The notes beneath the pieces are model-generated. The model saw nothing but the letters and a program-made list of their open reading frames with translations, had not been told where the DNA came from and did not search any database. 64,000 bases of DNA, taken from Gammaproteobacteria bacterium (GTDB lineage Bacteria; Pseudomonadota; Gammaproteobacteria; UBA4575). The position numbers and the translations under genes were made by a program. Shown here piece by piece: positions 30,344-41,289 of this stretch. Numbering within the stretch: the stretch's first letter is position 1; each line of letters begins with the position of its first letter. The stretch lies in the NCBI GenBank assembly GCA_026713925.1, contig JAPONM010000047.1, positions 1-64,000 on the forward strand, given 5' to 3'.

Positions 30344-30883
30344 TTAAACTAGCTGCCTGATATCTACGACGTTGGCATAACCAAAACCCAAAGAGGACAT
30401 GGCAACACTGTGCACGTCTCCAGCGGTTACAGTTTTCCCCTGAAATTTGATATCACGTGTTGCACACGCGTCTTGTACAACTGTACATTTGAATTTGTAA
30501 TCCGAAGCTGCACGCGTAGTCGCATCAATGCATATCTGACTCATGGCACCACAAATGACCAAGTCCCGGATATTCTTCTTGTTTAGCTGCTCTAGCAAGT
30601 CTGTTTCACGAAAGCTGTTCGGAAAATGCTTGTGAATGACCGGTTCGCTTGGTAGCGGGTCCACACAATCATGAATTTCAGCGCCTTTGGTATCGGGCAG
30701 AAAAAACCCTGCATTACTGTTTAAAAAGGTGTGCTGGATGTGAAATGTAGGGAGTCCTTGGTATCGAAACTTGTCCAGAAGTAGCCTGGCATTTACACCA
30801 GCACAGTCAATATTGACCAGCTCCATACTTCCGCCCGGGAAATAGTCATTTTGCAGATCAACAATCAACAATGCCGGTTTCAT
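30344..30883 (-). CDS. Isochorismatase-family cysteine hydrolase
   Basis: The product is 179 residues. It has the ALLIVDLQNDYFPGGSMEL start with the catalytic Asp, KHFPNSF with a candidate catalytic Lys, and VICGAMSQICIDATTRAA with the cysteine. The family includes nicotinamidases and other amide or ester hydrolases. It lies downstream of acs on the same strand at the end of the amide cluster, so an amidohydrolase role in the same pathway is possible, but the substrate cannot be read from sequence. Confidence 0.85.
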   Translation of the reverse strand: MKPALLIVDLQNDYFPGGSMELVNIDCAGVNARLLLDKFRYQGLPTFHIQHTFLNSNAGFFLPDTKGAEIHDCVDPLPSEPVIHKHFPNSFRETDLLEQLNKKNIRDLVICGAMSQICIDATTRAASDYKFKCTVVQDACATRDIKFQGKTVTAGDVHSVAMSSLGFGYANVVDIRQLV

Positions 30884-30947
30884 ACGTATCTTGCTGCACA
30901 GAAACCGAGATTTTCAACAAATTCTGATTTGCTACACACACCCTCAC

Positions 30948-32885
30948 TTATACATTTTCGCGATTTGCAACGAGGTTGTCGATTACCGCAGGATCTGCCA
31001 ATGTGGATGTATCACCCAAGCTATCCACCTCATTTTCAGCAATCTTTCTAAGTATCCGGCGCATGATTTTTCCAGAACGGGTTTTCGGCAGCCCCGGAGC
31101 CCACTGGATAATATCTGGTTTTGCAAACGCACCAATTTCCTTGCGTACCAATTGTACAAGCTCATCTCTCAGTTCATCACTTGTTGCAGTCCCCTGCATG
31201 GGTGTCACATATGCGTAAATTCCCTGCCCTTTTATCTCATGTGGATATCCGACTACCGCTGCTTCGGCTACAGCTGCATGAAGTACCAACGCACTTTCCA
31301 CTTCTGCAGTACCCAAACGGTGACCTGAAATATTCAGGACATCATCGACACGACCAGTGATCCAGTAGTACCCATCCGCATCCCGCCTGCAACCATCTCC
31401 ACTAAAATACTTCCCAGGACACTGGGAAAAATATGTGTCAATAAAGCGTTGATGATCACCGTAGACTGTGCGCATCTGACCAGGCCACGGGTATTTCATA
31501 ACCAAATTCCCTTGGCACTCGCCTTCGAGTTCCTTACCATTCTCATCAACAATCGCAGGTTGCACACCAAAGAAAGGTTTGCTGGCAGAGCCTGGCTTGA
31601 GAGCTGTTACTCCTGGAAACGGTGTAATCATGTGTCCACCCGTTTCAGTTTGCCACCACGTATCAACTACCGGACATCGGCTGTCCCCTACGACATGGTA
31701 ATACCATTCCCATGCCTCAGGATTGATTGGTTCGCCAACTGTACCTAAAATTCGTAAGCTTTTCCGACTTGTGGTTTTAACCAGATCATCACCTAACCCA
31801 ATCAATGCACGTATTGCAGTAGGGGCAGTGTAAAAGCTTGAAACGTTATGCTTATCACACACTTGCCAAAATCGGCTACCGTCAGGGTAGTTTGGGACGC
31901 CTTCAAACATCATGCTGACTGCACCATTACATAATGGTCCATAAATTATATATGTGTGCCCAGTTACCCAACCTACATCTGCGGTACACCAGTACACTTC
32001 ACCATCGTGATAGTCAAACACATACTTATGTGTGATGGCAGCGTATAAAAGGTAGCCACCAGTTGTATGAAGTACACCTTTCGGCTTACCCGTTGAACCA
32101 GATGTGTATAAGATGAATAAAGGGTCTTCAGCTTCCATTTGCTCTGCTGGACAGACATCACTAGCAGATTGCATTACCTCGTGATACCAGCAATCACGCG
32201 TTGTATCCCAATTGACATCACCACCCGTCCGTTTGATGACTATAACAGTGCTAACATTCGGGCAATCCTTCAGTGCAGCATCTGTATTAGCTTTCAATGG
32301 AACTTTCCTGCCACCACGAACACCCTCATCTGCAGTTATAACAGTTCGACAATCGGAATCAAGAATACGGTCACGTAGAGAATCCGGTGAAAACCCTCCA
32401 AATACAACCGAATGCACAGCGCCGATCCTTGCGCAGGCAAGCATGGCGTATGCAGCTTCGGGAATCATAGGCATATAGATGCACACACGGTCACCTTTTT
32501 TAACACCACGTGACTTCAAAACATTAGAAAATTTGCAAATTTCTTGATGCAATTCCTTATAGGTAATGTGCTTATCATCTTGTGGATCATCACCTTCCCA
32601 GATAATCGCGGTTTGATCACCCCGAGTTTCCAAATGACGATCTACACAGTTGTACGTTGCATTTAATCTGGCCCCTTCAAACCAACGAATGTGCCCCTTG
32701 TGGTAATCCCAATCCAGTACCCTGTCCCATTTCCTGTACCAAGTCACAAACTCTTCTGCCTGATCCGCCCAAAACCCAGTTGGGTCGTCAATAGAGCGCT
32801 GATACATCGAATCGTATTTAGCTTTGTCAATATGGGAAATAGATGCCACTGAACCAGGCACTGGATAGATTTTACTCTCAGACAT
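30948..32885 (-). CDS. acs: Acetyl-CoA synthetase
   Basis: The product is 645 residues, the usual length. It has the adenylate-forming motif [33 protein letters not shown] and the C-terminal [15 protein letters not shown], where the catalytic and acetylation-regulated Lys resides. It activates acetate to acetyl-CoA. Its position downstream of amiE and the norQ/norD-like pair would let acetate released from acetamide enter metabolism; this pathway link is inference, since acs is also a housekeeping gene. Confidence 0.96.
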   Translation of the reverse strand: MSESKIYPVPGSVASISHIDKAKYDSMYQRSIDDPTGFWADQAEEFVTWYRKWDRVLDWDYHKGHIRWFEGARLNATYNCVDRHLETRGDQTAIIWEGDDPQDDKHITYKELHQEICKFSNVLKSRGVKKGDRVCIYMPMIPEAAYAMLACARIGAVHSVVFGGFSPDSLRDRILDSDCRTVITADEGVRGGRKVPLKANTDAALKDCPNVSTVIVIKRTGGDVNWDTTRDCWYHEVMQSASDVCPAEQMEAEDPLFILYTSGSTGKPKGVLHTTGGYLLYAAITHKYVFDYHDGEVYWCTADVGWVTGHTYIIYGPLCNGAVSMMFEGVPNYPDGSRFWQVCDKHNVSSFYTAPTAIRALIGLGDDLVKTTSRKSLRILGTVGEPINPEAWEWYYHVVGDSRCPVVDTWWQTETGGHMITPFPGVTALKPGSASKPFFGVQPAIVDENGKELEGECQGNLVMKYPWPGQMRTVYGDHQRFIDTYFSQCPGKYFSGDGCRRDADGYYWITGRVDDVLNISGHRLGTAEVESALVLHAAVAEAAVVGYPHEIKGQGIYAYVTPMQGTATSDELRDELVQLVRKEIGAFAKPDIIQWAPGLPKTRSGKIMRRILRKIAENEVDSLGDTSTLADPAVIDNLVANRENV

Positions 32886-32923
32886 TTTTCCTCTCCGTAT
32901 CGTTATATTCTGATTATACTTCT

Positions 32924-35227
32924 CTACGCTGTCAGCCGAAAATAAAGCATTGGCAAGCGCTCTGGCAAACGTTCTAACCTGTCAATCACGGTTACATTTT
33001 TTCTACCGAATATTTTATGCAAATAGCTATCACCACTTCCATCAAGTCCAACACAAAATGTATCAATACCCAATCGTGAAATTGACCGTGTTACATATCG
33101 TGCATCTTCAACTAGATATTGTTGATCCTCTACATCTATATCTGAAGGCTCTCCATCAGAAACAACAAGCAACAGTCTCCTGTGTGTACGCTGGGCTATC
33201 AAATCTCTGGTTGCATGCCTCATTGCAGTACCCATTCTTGTGGAAAGTTTTCCCTGCAATCCTGCAAGATATGCACGCGCTGATGAGTCATAAGGAGATT
33301 CAAAATCTTTAATCCTGTAATAGTGAACATCTTCCTTGCCGTCAGAACAAAATGCAGCAATAGCGAATGGATCATCCAGCTCAGACATTGCATATGCAAG
33401 CAAGCTCGTTGCCTGAAGCTCAAGCTCCAAAATTGATGTATCTGCTGTCTGCACATAGTCATTAGTTGAATTAGAAACATCTAACAGTACTAGTACCGAA
33501 AGATCACGATGCTTACGCTCCGTAGTGCTATAAATCCTAGGATCAGGTATTTCCCCCATTCTTCTGCTTATGACCGCATTGATACAAGCATCTAAGTCGA
33601 GAGACTCTCCAACACTTTGATGATGCAGACGTTCAGGCAAACTCACATTTGCTGATTGTATTAAGTTTGTTATCCGGTTCACAAGATTACTGTGTTTCTC
33701 CAAGATTCGATCAATTTTGTAAGCATCGCCAAAATCCGGGAAGTACTCTACAGCACAGGTCCAGTTAGGCCGCTCTGCACCAGTTAAGAAATCATACTCA
33801 GGATAACGAATAGCAACTTCAGACTCCCTATGTTCAGAGTCTAAGCTTTCTCTTGCAGAATATTGTTGCTCATCTCGGTCATCACTATCCTCACTATCTT
33901 GGTTACTCGAAGAATCGTCCTTGATATCTTCCTGAGTGGTGCGCATAGCTTCAATGAAAATCCCATCATCCCCTTCATCCTCACCCTGATGATCACCAAA
34001 ATCCCATAATCCCATGTTATCATCACGATAAGGGGGTTCTACAACGTAAGTTTTTGAGTTGAACTGCGCGCGCAATTGCCCTAAGTCATTACCCAGAAGT
34101 ACGCCGATATTTCGACACAAAGTCGGATTAGTCATATCATTTTGGGCATCAAAGAACATGTCTCGGCCTTTTTGTACCCAACCATCCCTATCTCTGTACT
34201 CTAAATCAATCAGCGCACGAGAAAGTCTAGTTAGTAACAGTGGCACCAGCTTAGGGCCGCTTGGTTTTGCAGTATGAAAAGGCAACCACAATTCCCGCAA
34301 ACCCGGAAAGGCCTGCATCGCCAAGTATTCTACCCGAGCATCTTCCAGCAAGGATACCAGTGCCACCTGAATTGGTTTGAGTTCGCCTAATGTAAACTTT
34401 TTGGTTGAATACATCAGATGTGCACCTGCATGAGCAAGTCCTGCTCGAAATATCTTTTCTGCCTGCTCATCATGGAACCCTGGAAATACTTCGGGCACCT
34501 GCACGACACCGTTTGTAATTGAAATCCGCCGCATGGACAGCGGGGATGTTGAAGCAACCAAATCGCGCACAGGCGGCATCAAATTCCATAGTGAAATCAA
34601 ATAGAGTTTTAATTTTCGCTCTAGGTTGGTGAATACGACATCGCCTGCTTCATGCAAAAACCATTTTTCAGATTCAGGATCTACAAATGAAAAATATTGA
34701 ATTTGTCGCAGAGTGTCGTCGCTGGTCGAACGCAAACCTGCCAACACCCACGATCTGAATCGGTCTGGAGTTAATGTTGAAACAATTTTTTGAGTACGCT
34801 CCAGTACAGCGAGAGAAGACTCAGGAGCATGATGAACCAACTCTTCGATAGTCATTATCCAAGATGAAAATGCATGGGAAGATTTCAGTTCAGTTGCTGC
34901 AACCACTGCAGCTTTTGGTAATAATTCTGCTGCTGCACGATTCACTTTTATAGCAGCAAGTGAGACAGATGCCGCCAAATTAATCGCAGCTTCAGGATTT
35001 AAGATATTTACAAGTTTAGGTGAATGACGTGCATAGGACAAAGGTATCAGTGCTCCGTAACCCGCTTTTGCAAGCTTACTGCAAGCACGTTCCCAAAGTA
35101 TCTGGTACTGACTTGGGAAGAATGTCTTACCCTTATCAATCAGATAGATTAATCTTTCGTCAGGACTACTAGGCTCTTGACTTTGCGGTTGGACTGCGTA
35201 TTTTCCTCGCGTCGCTGACGCAACCAA
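32924..35227 (-). CDS. VWA-domain protein of the NorD/CbbO type
   Basis: The product is 767 residues. A long helical N-terminal region (1-400) and an acidic linker (about 425-475) precede a VWA domain from about 578 with the MIDAS sequence [10 protein letters not shown] (Asp583-x-Ser585-x-Ser587) and [11 protein letters not shown]. NorD and CbbO have this architecture and work with NorQ/CbbQ AAA+ ATPases to mature nitric-oxide reductase or reactivate Rubisco. The start is a TTG preceded by GAGGTG, 8 bp after the AAA+ gene stop, so the pair is coupled. Neither Rubisco nor NOR genes are nearby; the target is unknown. Confidence 0.88.
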   Translation of the reverse strand: MVASATRGKYAVQPQSQEPSSPDERLIYLIDKGKTFFPSQYQILWERACSKLAKAGYGALIPLSYARHSPKLVNILNPEAAINLAASVSLAAIKVNRAAAELLPKAAVVAATELKSSHAFSSWIMTIEELVHHAPESSLAVLERTQKIVSTLTPDRFRSWVLAGLRSTSDDTLRQIQYFSFVDPESEKWFLHEAGDVVFTNLERKLKLYLISLWNLMPPVRDLVASTSPLSMRRISITNGVVQVPEVFPGFHDEQAEKIFRAGLAHAGAHLMYSTKKFTLGELKPIQVALVSLLEDARVEYLAMQAFPGLRELWLPFHTAKPSGPKLVPLLLTRLSRALIDLEYRDRDGWVQKGRDMFFDAQNDMTNPTLCRNIGVLLGNDLGQLRAQFNSKTYVVEPPYRDDNMGLWDFGDHQGEDEGDDGIFIEAMRTTQEDIKDDSSSNQDSEDSDDRDEQQYSARESLDSEHRESEVAIRYPEYDFLTGAERPNWTCAVEYFPDFGDAYKIDRILEKHSNLVNRITNLIQSANVSLPERLHHQSVGESLDLDACINAVISRRMGEIPDPRIYSTTERKHRDLSVLVLLDVSNSTNDYVQTADTSILELELQATSLLAYAMSELDDPFAIAAFCSDGKEDVHYYRIKDFESPYDSSARAYLAGLQGKLSTRMGTAMRHATRDLIAQRTHRRLLLVVSDGEPSDIDVEDQQYLVEDARYVTRSISRLGIDTFCVGLDGSGDSYLHKIFGRKNVTVIDRLERLPERLPMLYFRLTA

Positions 35228-35235
35228 AATTCACC

Positions 35236-36033
35236 TCATGCACATGCAGTAATTGCCGAACTCAATGCATTACGGATATCATGATCATCCGTAATGGGTA
35301 AAACCAACGCAACCTCACACGCATCCTCTAACGAGACACCCTGTGCCATCAGTTGAGCAGCATATATTAACATTCGCGTAGATGCACCCTCGTCCAGACC
35401 ATGGCCTTTTAAATTTCTGGAGCGTTCCGAAATATACACAAGCTTGGCAGCTGTTTTGTTATCAATGCCAGATTCATGTGCAATTATCTTTGCTTCATCC
35501 TCAGGATTAGGGTAATTGAAATCTATGGCACCAAATCTCTGTTTTGTTGATTCTTTTAGGTCCTTCAAAACGCTTTGATAACCAGGGTTATAGGAAATTA
35601 TGATTTGAAAATCCTGATGTGCTTTTACTACCTCATTTTTCTTTTCTAGAGAAAGTATGCGCCGATCATCAGTCAATGAATGAATAACAACACTCGTATC
35701 TTGCCTGGCTTCTACAATTTCATCCAAGTAGCATATTGCCCCTTGACGAACTGCAATGGTCAATGGTCCGTCATGCCAGATTGTCCCCTCAGAATCTAGT
35801 AAATAACGGCCTACAAGGTCCGAGGCAGTCATATCTTCATGACAAGAGACTGTAATCAACGGTTTTTTAAGCTTCCAAGCCATATATTCGACAAAGCGAG
35901 TTTTGCCACAACCCGTTGGGCCCTTCAGCATCATCGGCATGCGATTGACATATGCAGCTTCAAACAGCTGAACCTCATTATGTGTGGGAGAATAATAAGG
36001 TTCATCGGTAATCAAGTAACTATCAAGATTCAT
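35236..36033 (-). CDS. AAA+ ATPase of the NorQ/CbbQ (MoxR) type
   Basis: The product is 265 residues. Walker A is GPTGCGKT at 38-45 and Walker B is YLDEI at 102-106, within AICYLDEIVEARQD; the SYNPGYQS and STKQRFGAIDFNY motifs are NorQ/CbbQ hallmarks. Such ring ATPases act with a VWA partner, encoded directly downstream here, to remodel a metalloenzyme. It lies between amiE (108 bp upstream) and the VWA gene. Which enzyme it serves cannot be told from family alone. Confidence 0.9.
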   Translation of the reverse strand: MNLDSYLITDEPYYSPTHNEVQLFEAAYVNRMPMMLKGPTGCGKTRFVEYMAWKLKKPLITVSCHEDMTASDLVGRYLLDSEGTIWHDGPLTIAVRQGAICYLDEIVEARQDTSVVIHSLTDDRRILSLEKKNEVVKAHQDFQIIISYNPGYQSVLKDLKESTKQRFGAIDFNYPNPEDEAKIIAHESGIDNKTAAKLVYISERSRNLKGHGLDEGASTRMLIYAAQLMAQGVSLEDACEVALVLPITDDHDIRNALSSAITACA

Positions 36034-36141
36034 ATTATTACCGGATTACAAGTCAAAGCTCATTGAGGCTCAAAACCATTATTAATAGGCAATAAAGGCG
36101 AAGGCACTAAATATGCCTCCGCCTTCAGACCAGCAACAGAA

Positions 36142-37176
36142 TTAACGATGAGATTTGGGGTTGGGGATACCCTCAATTTCACATTCTTCCGTTCCAACCG
36201 TGGTTCTGGTGATGGATTCCACCATTTCACGCGTGGCATCAGGATCAGTGACCCACTTTTTGTAGAAGTCATAAGGACATTGGGCTGTTCCCTTATCCCC
36301 TTCACCCGAGTTAATCATGCCCGTGTACCCACGATGCAGGAGTTTGAACAGATGGTTTTGTGACTGCTGATTCTTACGTGCATCCCGAATAAGGGATACC
36401 GACAGGTTCGCATACTGAACACCGTTCTCCTCTTCAGCACAGGCACCCAGGGTACGTCCGTCGAAACCAATTATGGATGAATAGCCAAAATAGGAATAAA
36501 CCCCGTCAAAACCCGTAGCATTGGCTACAGCTACATAGCTATTGTTCATCCACGCCATTGCTTTCGCTACCATGACTTGCTGATCCTTCGATGGATACAT
36601 ATATCCCTGACAACGAATGATGAGCTCTGCACCTTTCATTGCACAGTCGCGCCATATCTCAGGATAATTTCCATCGTCACAAATGATCAAGCTGATTTTC
36701 AATCCTTTTGGACCATCAGAAACATAGGTGCAATTCCCAGGGTACCAGCCCTCAATAGGCACCCACGGCATGATCTTGCGGTATTTTTGCACTATTTCAC
36801 CCTGATCATTCATGAGAATCAGTGTGTTGTAAGGTGCTTTATTGGGATGCTCTTCATGTCGCTCACCTGTTAGAGAAAACACACCCCAGACTTTTGCACT
36901 TCTACATGCTTCTGCAAAGATTTCAGTTTCTTCACCTGGACAGCTTGATGCAGTTTCATACATCTCTTTCTCGTCATACATAATCCCATGCGTGCTGTAC
37001 TCTGGGAAAATAACAAGATCCATTCCAGGCAATCCCACTTTCATGCCTTCAATCATGGTCGCAATACTGCGGGCATTATCTAAGACTTCTTCTTTAGTAT
37101 GCATGCGAGGCATTTTGTAATTCACTACTGCAACACCCACTGCATCTTTACTACTTGAAATATCACCGTGATACAT
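36142..37176 (-). CDS. amiE: Aliphatic amidase
   Basis: The product is 344 residues and closely resembles the Pseudomonas aeruginosa AmiE I remember, starting [20 protein letters not shown]. The nitrilase-fold triad is in place: Glu59 (FPEYS), Lys134 (KYRKIMPW) and Cys166 ([13 protein letters not shown]), with Glu142. It hydrolyses short aliphatic amides such as acetamide to the acid and ammonia in the cytoplasm. An AGGAGG site precedes the ATG. The neighbouring urt-type transporter and acs fit amide uptake and acetate use. Formamide preference is possible and cannot be excluded. Confidence 0.96.
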   Translation of the reverse strand: MYHGDISSSKDAVGVAVVNYKMPRMHTKEEVLDNARSIATMIEGMKVGLPGMDLVIFPEYSTHGIMYDEKEMYETASSCPGEETEIFAEACRSAKVWGVFSLTGERHEEHPNKAPYNTLILMNDQGEIVQKYRKIMPWVPIEGWYPGNCTYVSDGPKGLKISLIICDDGNYPEIWRDCAMKGAELIIRCQGYMYPSKDQQVMVAKAMAWMNNSYVAVANATGFDGVYSYFGYSSIIGFDGRTLGACAEEENGVQYANLSVSLIRDARKNQQSQNHLFKLLHRGYTGMINSGEGDKGTAQCPYDFYKKWVTDPDATREMVESITRTTVGTEECEIEGIPNPKSHR

Positions 37177-37909
37177 AACTTACCCTCCTAGCCGATTCAT
37201 ATTTTTACTGTCATTTCTAAAATGAGGCCTGCTGATCGACGTATAATTGAAAAATATAAACTAACTGCCTATTTTAGTTAAAGTTGATCGCCAACTACAT
37301 CCACTGAATTATACCCTGTATCATCGTATACGGAAGCTAATTGTTATATTAAATTTTTGTATCAGGCAGTGACATCAGGCTTGTCTCATAGGGCCACATG
37401 CAAGCTGACCAATGCTGCTAAATAGCTGATGTATGCACGGTATGGTGCGTACCCCGGCATACTGGCCCTAGTTTTTCTTCAAGCATGCAGTACATGCATA
37501 TACCTAAAATTGTACACAAGAGCATCCAGAAATCAGCTGTCACATGGCCAGTACTTTGTAAATTGAAACCAATCGCCTGAAACAGGCGTCTTCTGGCGAC
37601 TAATTCTCTGTTCTCCCCCAACTATACTGATCTATAAATTTCTCAATTTACCTAGGCCCTTGGTCAATATCTGCTCTTGATCAAATGATGATCCTATACG
37701 AACTCAGGAATATAGTTCAGCCTGCATGAGTTCAGATAACAGGCGCTGGGCTTGAAATTAGCATATCATTACTTGAAGAGGAAAGCTGATGGTAGCCGAA
37801 CTCCAGCAATCAAGCTCAGGGCTGCCGGGTAAACCGAACATTGCATGTGAAACAAGCACACATCCCAAAATTGAAATAGCATGCATGCCCATTTCAGCAC
37901 CTGTACTGC
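37177..37909. other. Long intergenic region upstream of amiE
   Basis: About 730 bp with no gene I can support. It contains a perfect hairpin CGCCTG-AAA-CAGGCG at 37574-37588 with no T-run, and AT-rich stretches at 37220-37360 where the amiE promoter should be. I saw no convincing sigma-54 element. Confidence 0.4.
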
Positions 37910-38056
37910 ATGAGTAATATAATCGACTTCAAAACCAAAGAAACGGAACGCCGATACAAGCGAATTCGAGCTTTATTGCACAAGGCGTTGACAGGCTTAC
38001 TTGATGACAAAGACATGGATGAACTCAGAGCTTTAACAAGACGAGAATGTCATTAA
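37910..38056 (+). CDS. Possible small basic protein (48 residues)
   Basis: An ATG at 37910 opens a 48-residue frame, MSNIIDFKTKETERRYKRIR continuing to a charged helix and ending RRECH. The composition is highly charged, amphipathic and helical, which is more gene-like than the surroundings. There is no clear ribosome-binding site and I recognise no family. It is isolated on the plus strand between amiE and the first tubulin-like gene. Confidence 0.35.
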   Translation: MSNIIDFKTKETERRYKRIRALLHKALTGLLDDKDMDELRALTRRECH

Positions 38057-38309
38057 AGCTTGCTTGAACTTTGTAAGGGCACTCTCTTCAATTTACTGAT
38101 TCATCTTCGGTCAAAATATTACTTTTTGACATACTCGATAGCAGGATCAACAGTCCCAGTCGACCAGGTCATAATAACAATACGATGTATTGATGACTGC
38201 TTAATAAATAAACCGATTCCGGTTTTGAAAAACCATAAGTAAAATAGCATCCACTGCAATACGTGAGATTTAATTTTGTAGGCAAACGAATTCAGAGATT
38301 GTTAATTTT

Positions 38310-38645
38310 ATGCTTAACTTCGAAGAAAAATTCATACCAGACGAAAAAGAAAGGCTGAAATTCCTGCTGGGACAATATCTGCCTCTGCTTGCTAGGGATG
38401 TAACTCCTGCAGGTCAAAAAAACCACAAATTTATTTCAGGACTACTGGAACAAAAACTGACTCATACTGAATTGCTGGATGAAATCGGTTCCATCTTCAC
38501 AACAGCTGATGCAAAACCTAGACAACTTGTGCTTGATAATGAGGTCGAACGCAACCTAGGGCCAAACCGTTCAGCAGAATATTTGGGCCTACATGCAGAT
38601 ATCAGCTACATGGTGATCCAGCATTTAAGCGAATCACGTAAGTAA
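38310..38645 (+). CDS. Hypothetical protein (111 residues)
   Basis: The frame starts MLNFEEKFIPDEKERLKFLL and is rich in charged helices; residues 60-110 contain FTTADAKPRQLVLDNEVERN and end with HLSESRK. I do not recognise a family. No strong ribosome-binding site precedes the ATG. It converges on the tubulin-like gene that ends at 38778, and codon use looks like the surrounding genes. It may be a cluster-specific partner, but position is the only hint. Confidence 0.55.
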   Translation: MLNFEEKFIPDEKERLKFLLGQYLPLLARDVTPAGQKNHKFISGLLEQKLTHTELLDEIGSIFTTADAKPRQLVLDNEVERNLGPNRSAEYLGLHADISYMVIQHLSESRK

Positions 38646-38777
38646 GAACTGCCTGCCTAGGCTATGCAAACAAGAATTTAAGGGCGACTCTTTGCAAAAT
38701 GTCTACAAAAAGTCGACCCCGCTAAGTTGTACAATTAAGCCACAACTTTTTCGGTACTATAGTCCCTTGTGCAATTC

Positions 38778-40034
38778 CTACTGGCACTTCTTTTGCTCAG
38801 CTTTACTCAGCTTATCATAGGCTGACTGCGCTTCCGCATAGCAAACAAGATCGGCACACGCTAGACCAGGCAATGTGATGTCGGCATAGGATGTGAGATG
38901 ATCAAAAAATTCATGATGATCTATATTAATGCTTGAATCTTCTGCAGAAAGAAAGCTATCTTTTAGCTTCTGTTCCAGCTTTTCCTTCAGTTGATCAACG
39001 CCAATTTCCCTAGGAGCATGCATATGTGCATCTGCATGATTAGATCTGAAATCTTTGTTCAAGCCTGAAAAATCATCAAGGTGGTCGATCCACTGACTAA
39101 TCACTTTCCGCCACTTGCTCAGCGCTTCACCAGGAAGGACTTGCACTCCAGGATGAGTAAATTTTGCCAAGTTATATAGCATCCATTTTCCAGATTTATT
39201 ACTTTCAGCAGCAGCATGCAACGCATGCGTCAATTCTGCACCAGAGTCCCGGACTGCAAAACGCATAAAAGAGTCTTGGCAAAACTTATTGGTAACCTCC
39301 TGTCGAATGCGGTCGCGAACTGACTGTACACCGGTCTCAGTATATGACGTAAGCCTTTGCCAAGAATGCTCAGTATTAACCACATAAAAACCGCCTGTAA
39401 ATGGATTGCTTTGACCTTTGCCCTGACTTCTAGTCAAGCTGTCATACTCGCTCAGGCTTGCATACAGACTAGCTGGCACATCGCCATCTCCACTATGTGG
39501 TAATTGGCCTACACCAATGACTGGAATTTGTTTTGTGAACTTACCTGCCAGGTCACGTGACAGGTCCGCTGCCATGCCACTCCCTGTACCTCCAGCCAAA
39601 TTGAAGCAAATCATAGCCCGTGAAGGCAATTCAGCTTGTTCGATGTGATTTGCAAACTCCGCTAAAGCAGCATCCAGACTACTTGGTTCATCCTTGCAGG
39701 CTTTGGAATACATTGCCTTCGCCTCTGCTCTTGACAGATGTTCAGACTCACCCAACGAAATGCACTGGAAATTAAGGTGCTCTGCAGGTATTCCCTGCTC
39801 TACAAGACGCTGGCTCAGACCTGCTGCATACCCTCTTACGCGTGCGAGATCATGGTCACCCACATCTATTACCAAGGCTGCTACACGAGCCCGAGGGTCC
39901 ATCAGAACATCCTCAATCTCACCAGTGCGGAGCAAGCCGTCTACAAAACCAGCACCAGAACGCCCAATCCCAATTGCACTGACACAGTATGGACCAGATT
40001 CAGAAGTTGTATCACCGGATTTAGTATTTGCCAT
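38778..40034 (-). CDS. Tubulin/FtsZ-superfamily GTPase-like protein A
   Basis: The product is 418 residues. Nucleotide-binding landmarks of the tubulin/FtsZ fold are visible: GIGRSGAGF (22-30, first Gly loop), VIDVGDHDL (55-63), the signature-like NLAGGTGSGMAADLSRDL with GGTGSG at 148-153, GVGQLPHSGDGD (174-185) and SEYDSLT (195-201). FtsZ has GGGTGTG at the signature. It is similar to the two other proteins in this cluster from about residue 15 to 400 but lacks their inserted segment and their C-terminal Cys/Trp-rich motif. A GAGG site precedes the ATG. Polymerisation and function are unknown. Confidence 0.8.
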   Translation of the reverse strand: MANTKSGDTTSESGPYCVSAIGIGRSGAGFVDGLLRTGEIEDVLMDPRARVAALVIDVGDHDLARVRGYAAGLSQRLVEQGIPAEHLNFQCISLGESEHLSRAEAKAMYSKACKDEPSSLDAALAEFANHIEQAELPSRAMICFNLAGGTGSGMAADLSRDLAGKFTKQIPVIGVGQLPHSGDGDVPASLYASLSEYDSLTRSQGKGQSNPFTGGFYVVNTEHSWQRLTSYTETGVQSVRDRIRQEVTNKFCQDSFMRFAVRDSGAELTHALHAAAESNKSGKWMLYNLAKFTHPGVQVLPGEALSKWRKVISQWIDHLDDFSGLNKDFRSNHADAHMHAPREIGVDQLKEKLEQKLKDSFLSAEDSSINIDHHEFFDHLTSYADITLPGLACADLVCYAEAQSAYDKLSKAEQKKCQ

Positions 40035-40161
40035 TGTCTATTTTCCTCATTTTAATTTTCTTTATTAAATCAACTCTCCTTAGAACGTTATATCCTTGTG
40101 ACAGGTCAATTTAACTGCGATCAAAGCCATTCTGTTCCACCATTGAACATCAGTGCACAAC

Positions 40162-40536
40162 CTAGTGACGCGGGCCCTGATCAGGACGTAATAACAAACG
40201 TTCGACACGCTCTCCTTTCATTACATGAACTTTTAAAATTTCATCAACATCCGCTTCGCAGGTGTACGTATACCAGACACCTTCAGGGTAAATCACAAGC
40301 GTTGGCCCAATTTCACAACGATTCAAACATCCAGAATGATTGACTCGAATGCCCTGAAGACCCAATGCCATTGAACGACGACACATATAATCACATAGTT
40401 CTTGGGAACCCTTGGCTAGACAACTCCCACGACGATGTGATGCAGGCCTTTTGTTCGTACAGCAGAAGATGTGAACATCATAAAAAAGTTCTTCTCTTCG
40501 AGTATGCTTGTTGTTTACGCTCCGCCATTCAGCCAT
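40162..40536 (-). CDS. Thioredoxin-like [2Fe-2S] ferredoxin
   Basis: From the ATG at 40536, preceded by GGAG, the product is 124 residues; a longer frame from 40569 lacks a site. Cluster cysteines are visible in CTNKRPASHRRGSC and SGCLNRCEIGPTLVIYPEGV, the layout of the thioredoxin-fold 2Fe-2S ferredoxins that accompany cobalt and cobalamin genes in many proteobacteria. It lies between the tubulin-like gene A and a peroxiredoxin, with CobW and CbtB genes further upstream on the same strand, so a redox role in metal handling is a reasonable inference. Confidence 0.87.
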   Translation of the reverse strand: MAEWRSVNNKHTRREELFYDVHIFCCTNKRPASHRRGSCLAKGSQELCDYMCRRSMALGLQGIRVNHSGCLNRCEIGPTLVIYPEGVWYTYTCEADVDEILKVHVMKGERVERLLLRPDQGPRH

Positions 40537-40697
40537 CGTGTTGCTCCACTTCAATGCCAGCAACAACATACCTTCCCTGATACGTTAGTAAATATGCTAG
40601 CAACACGCGTCCCACCTTACTTTATGGAACGCTCTCACCTACTTTATCAGCCTAAGAAGCCAAGCCAGCACTACATCTAAGCTTAATTTATGTGTAT

Positions 40698-41192
40698 TTA
40701 CACATGTTCCAGTAAAGCATCAGCGCTACTAGCATCACATGCAAGGATACTTTCTTCTACACTCAGTGCCTCCACTACTCCATCTTTCACTATCATCGAA
40801 TAACGTTCTGAACGGTCTCCCAAACCGAAGTCAGAAAGGTCTAGACCAAGCCCAATAGACTTTGCAAATTCAGCACCGGGGTCGCAGAACATCTTAATAC
40901 TGCGATCAGCATTATGCTCTTGTCCCCATGCTTGCAAGACAAATGGATCATTTGCCGATATGCATGCAATGGTGTCAACACCCTTTGCAGTCAATTCATT
41001 TGCAAGTTCTACAAACCCTGGCAAATGTTGTTCAGAACAAACAGGTGTATAGGCGCCTGGCAACCCAAATACAGCAACGGTTTTACCAGCAAAAATTTCT
41101 TCGCTAGTACTATTGCGTATATCAAGGGATGAGTCGGGACCCATCCACTTAAACGTTGCAGATGGTATACGATCACCTACTTTGAGTGTCAT
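40698..41192 (-). CDS. Peroxiredoxin (Prx5-type redoxin)
   Basis: The product is 164 residues. The peroxidatic Cys is in VFGLPGAYTPVCSEQHLPGF, followed by the Prx5-type GVDTIACISANDPFVLQAWG and the conserved GDRSERYSMIVKDGVV. It reduces peroxides with thiol or glutathione-type donors in the cytoplasm. A good ribosome-binding site (AAAGGGG) precedes the ATG. It lies inside the tubulin/CobW cluster, perhaps protecting redox- or metal-sensitive partners. Confidence 0.92.
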   Translation of the reverse strand: MTLKVGDRIPSATFKWMGPDSSLDIRNSTSEEIFAGKTVAVFGLPGAYTPVCSEQHLPGFVELANELTAKGVDTIACISANDPFVLQAWGQEHNADRSIKMFCDPGAEFAKSIGLGLDLSDFGLGDRSERYSMIVKDGVVEALSVEESILACDASSADALLEHV

Positions 41193-41289
41193 TAAAATCC
41201 CCTTTCACCCAGTAACCGGATACTGGAAAAGGGGAAATCAGCTATCCCGCCAGCGCCCATATACTTGCCCTGTTATAAAGAATTATTGT

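Noticed and set aside
37418-37621. 67-codon minus-strand frame upstream of amiE
   Set aside because: No ribosome-binding site, odd composition, and it spans the hairpin at 37574; nothing supports it as a gene.
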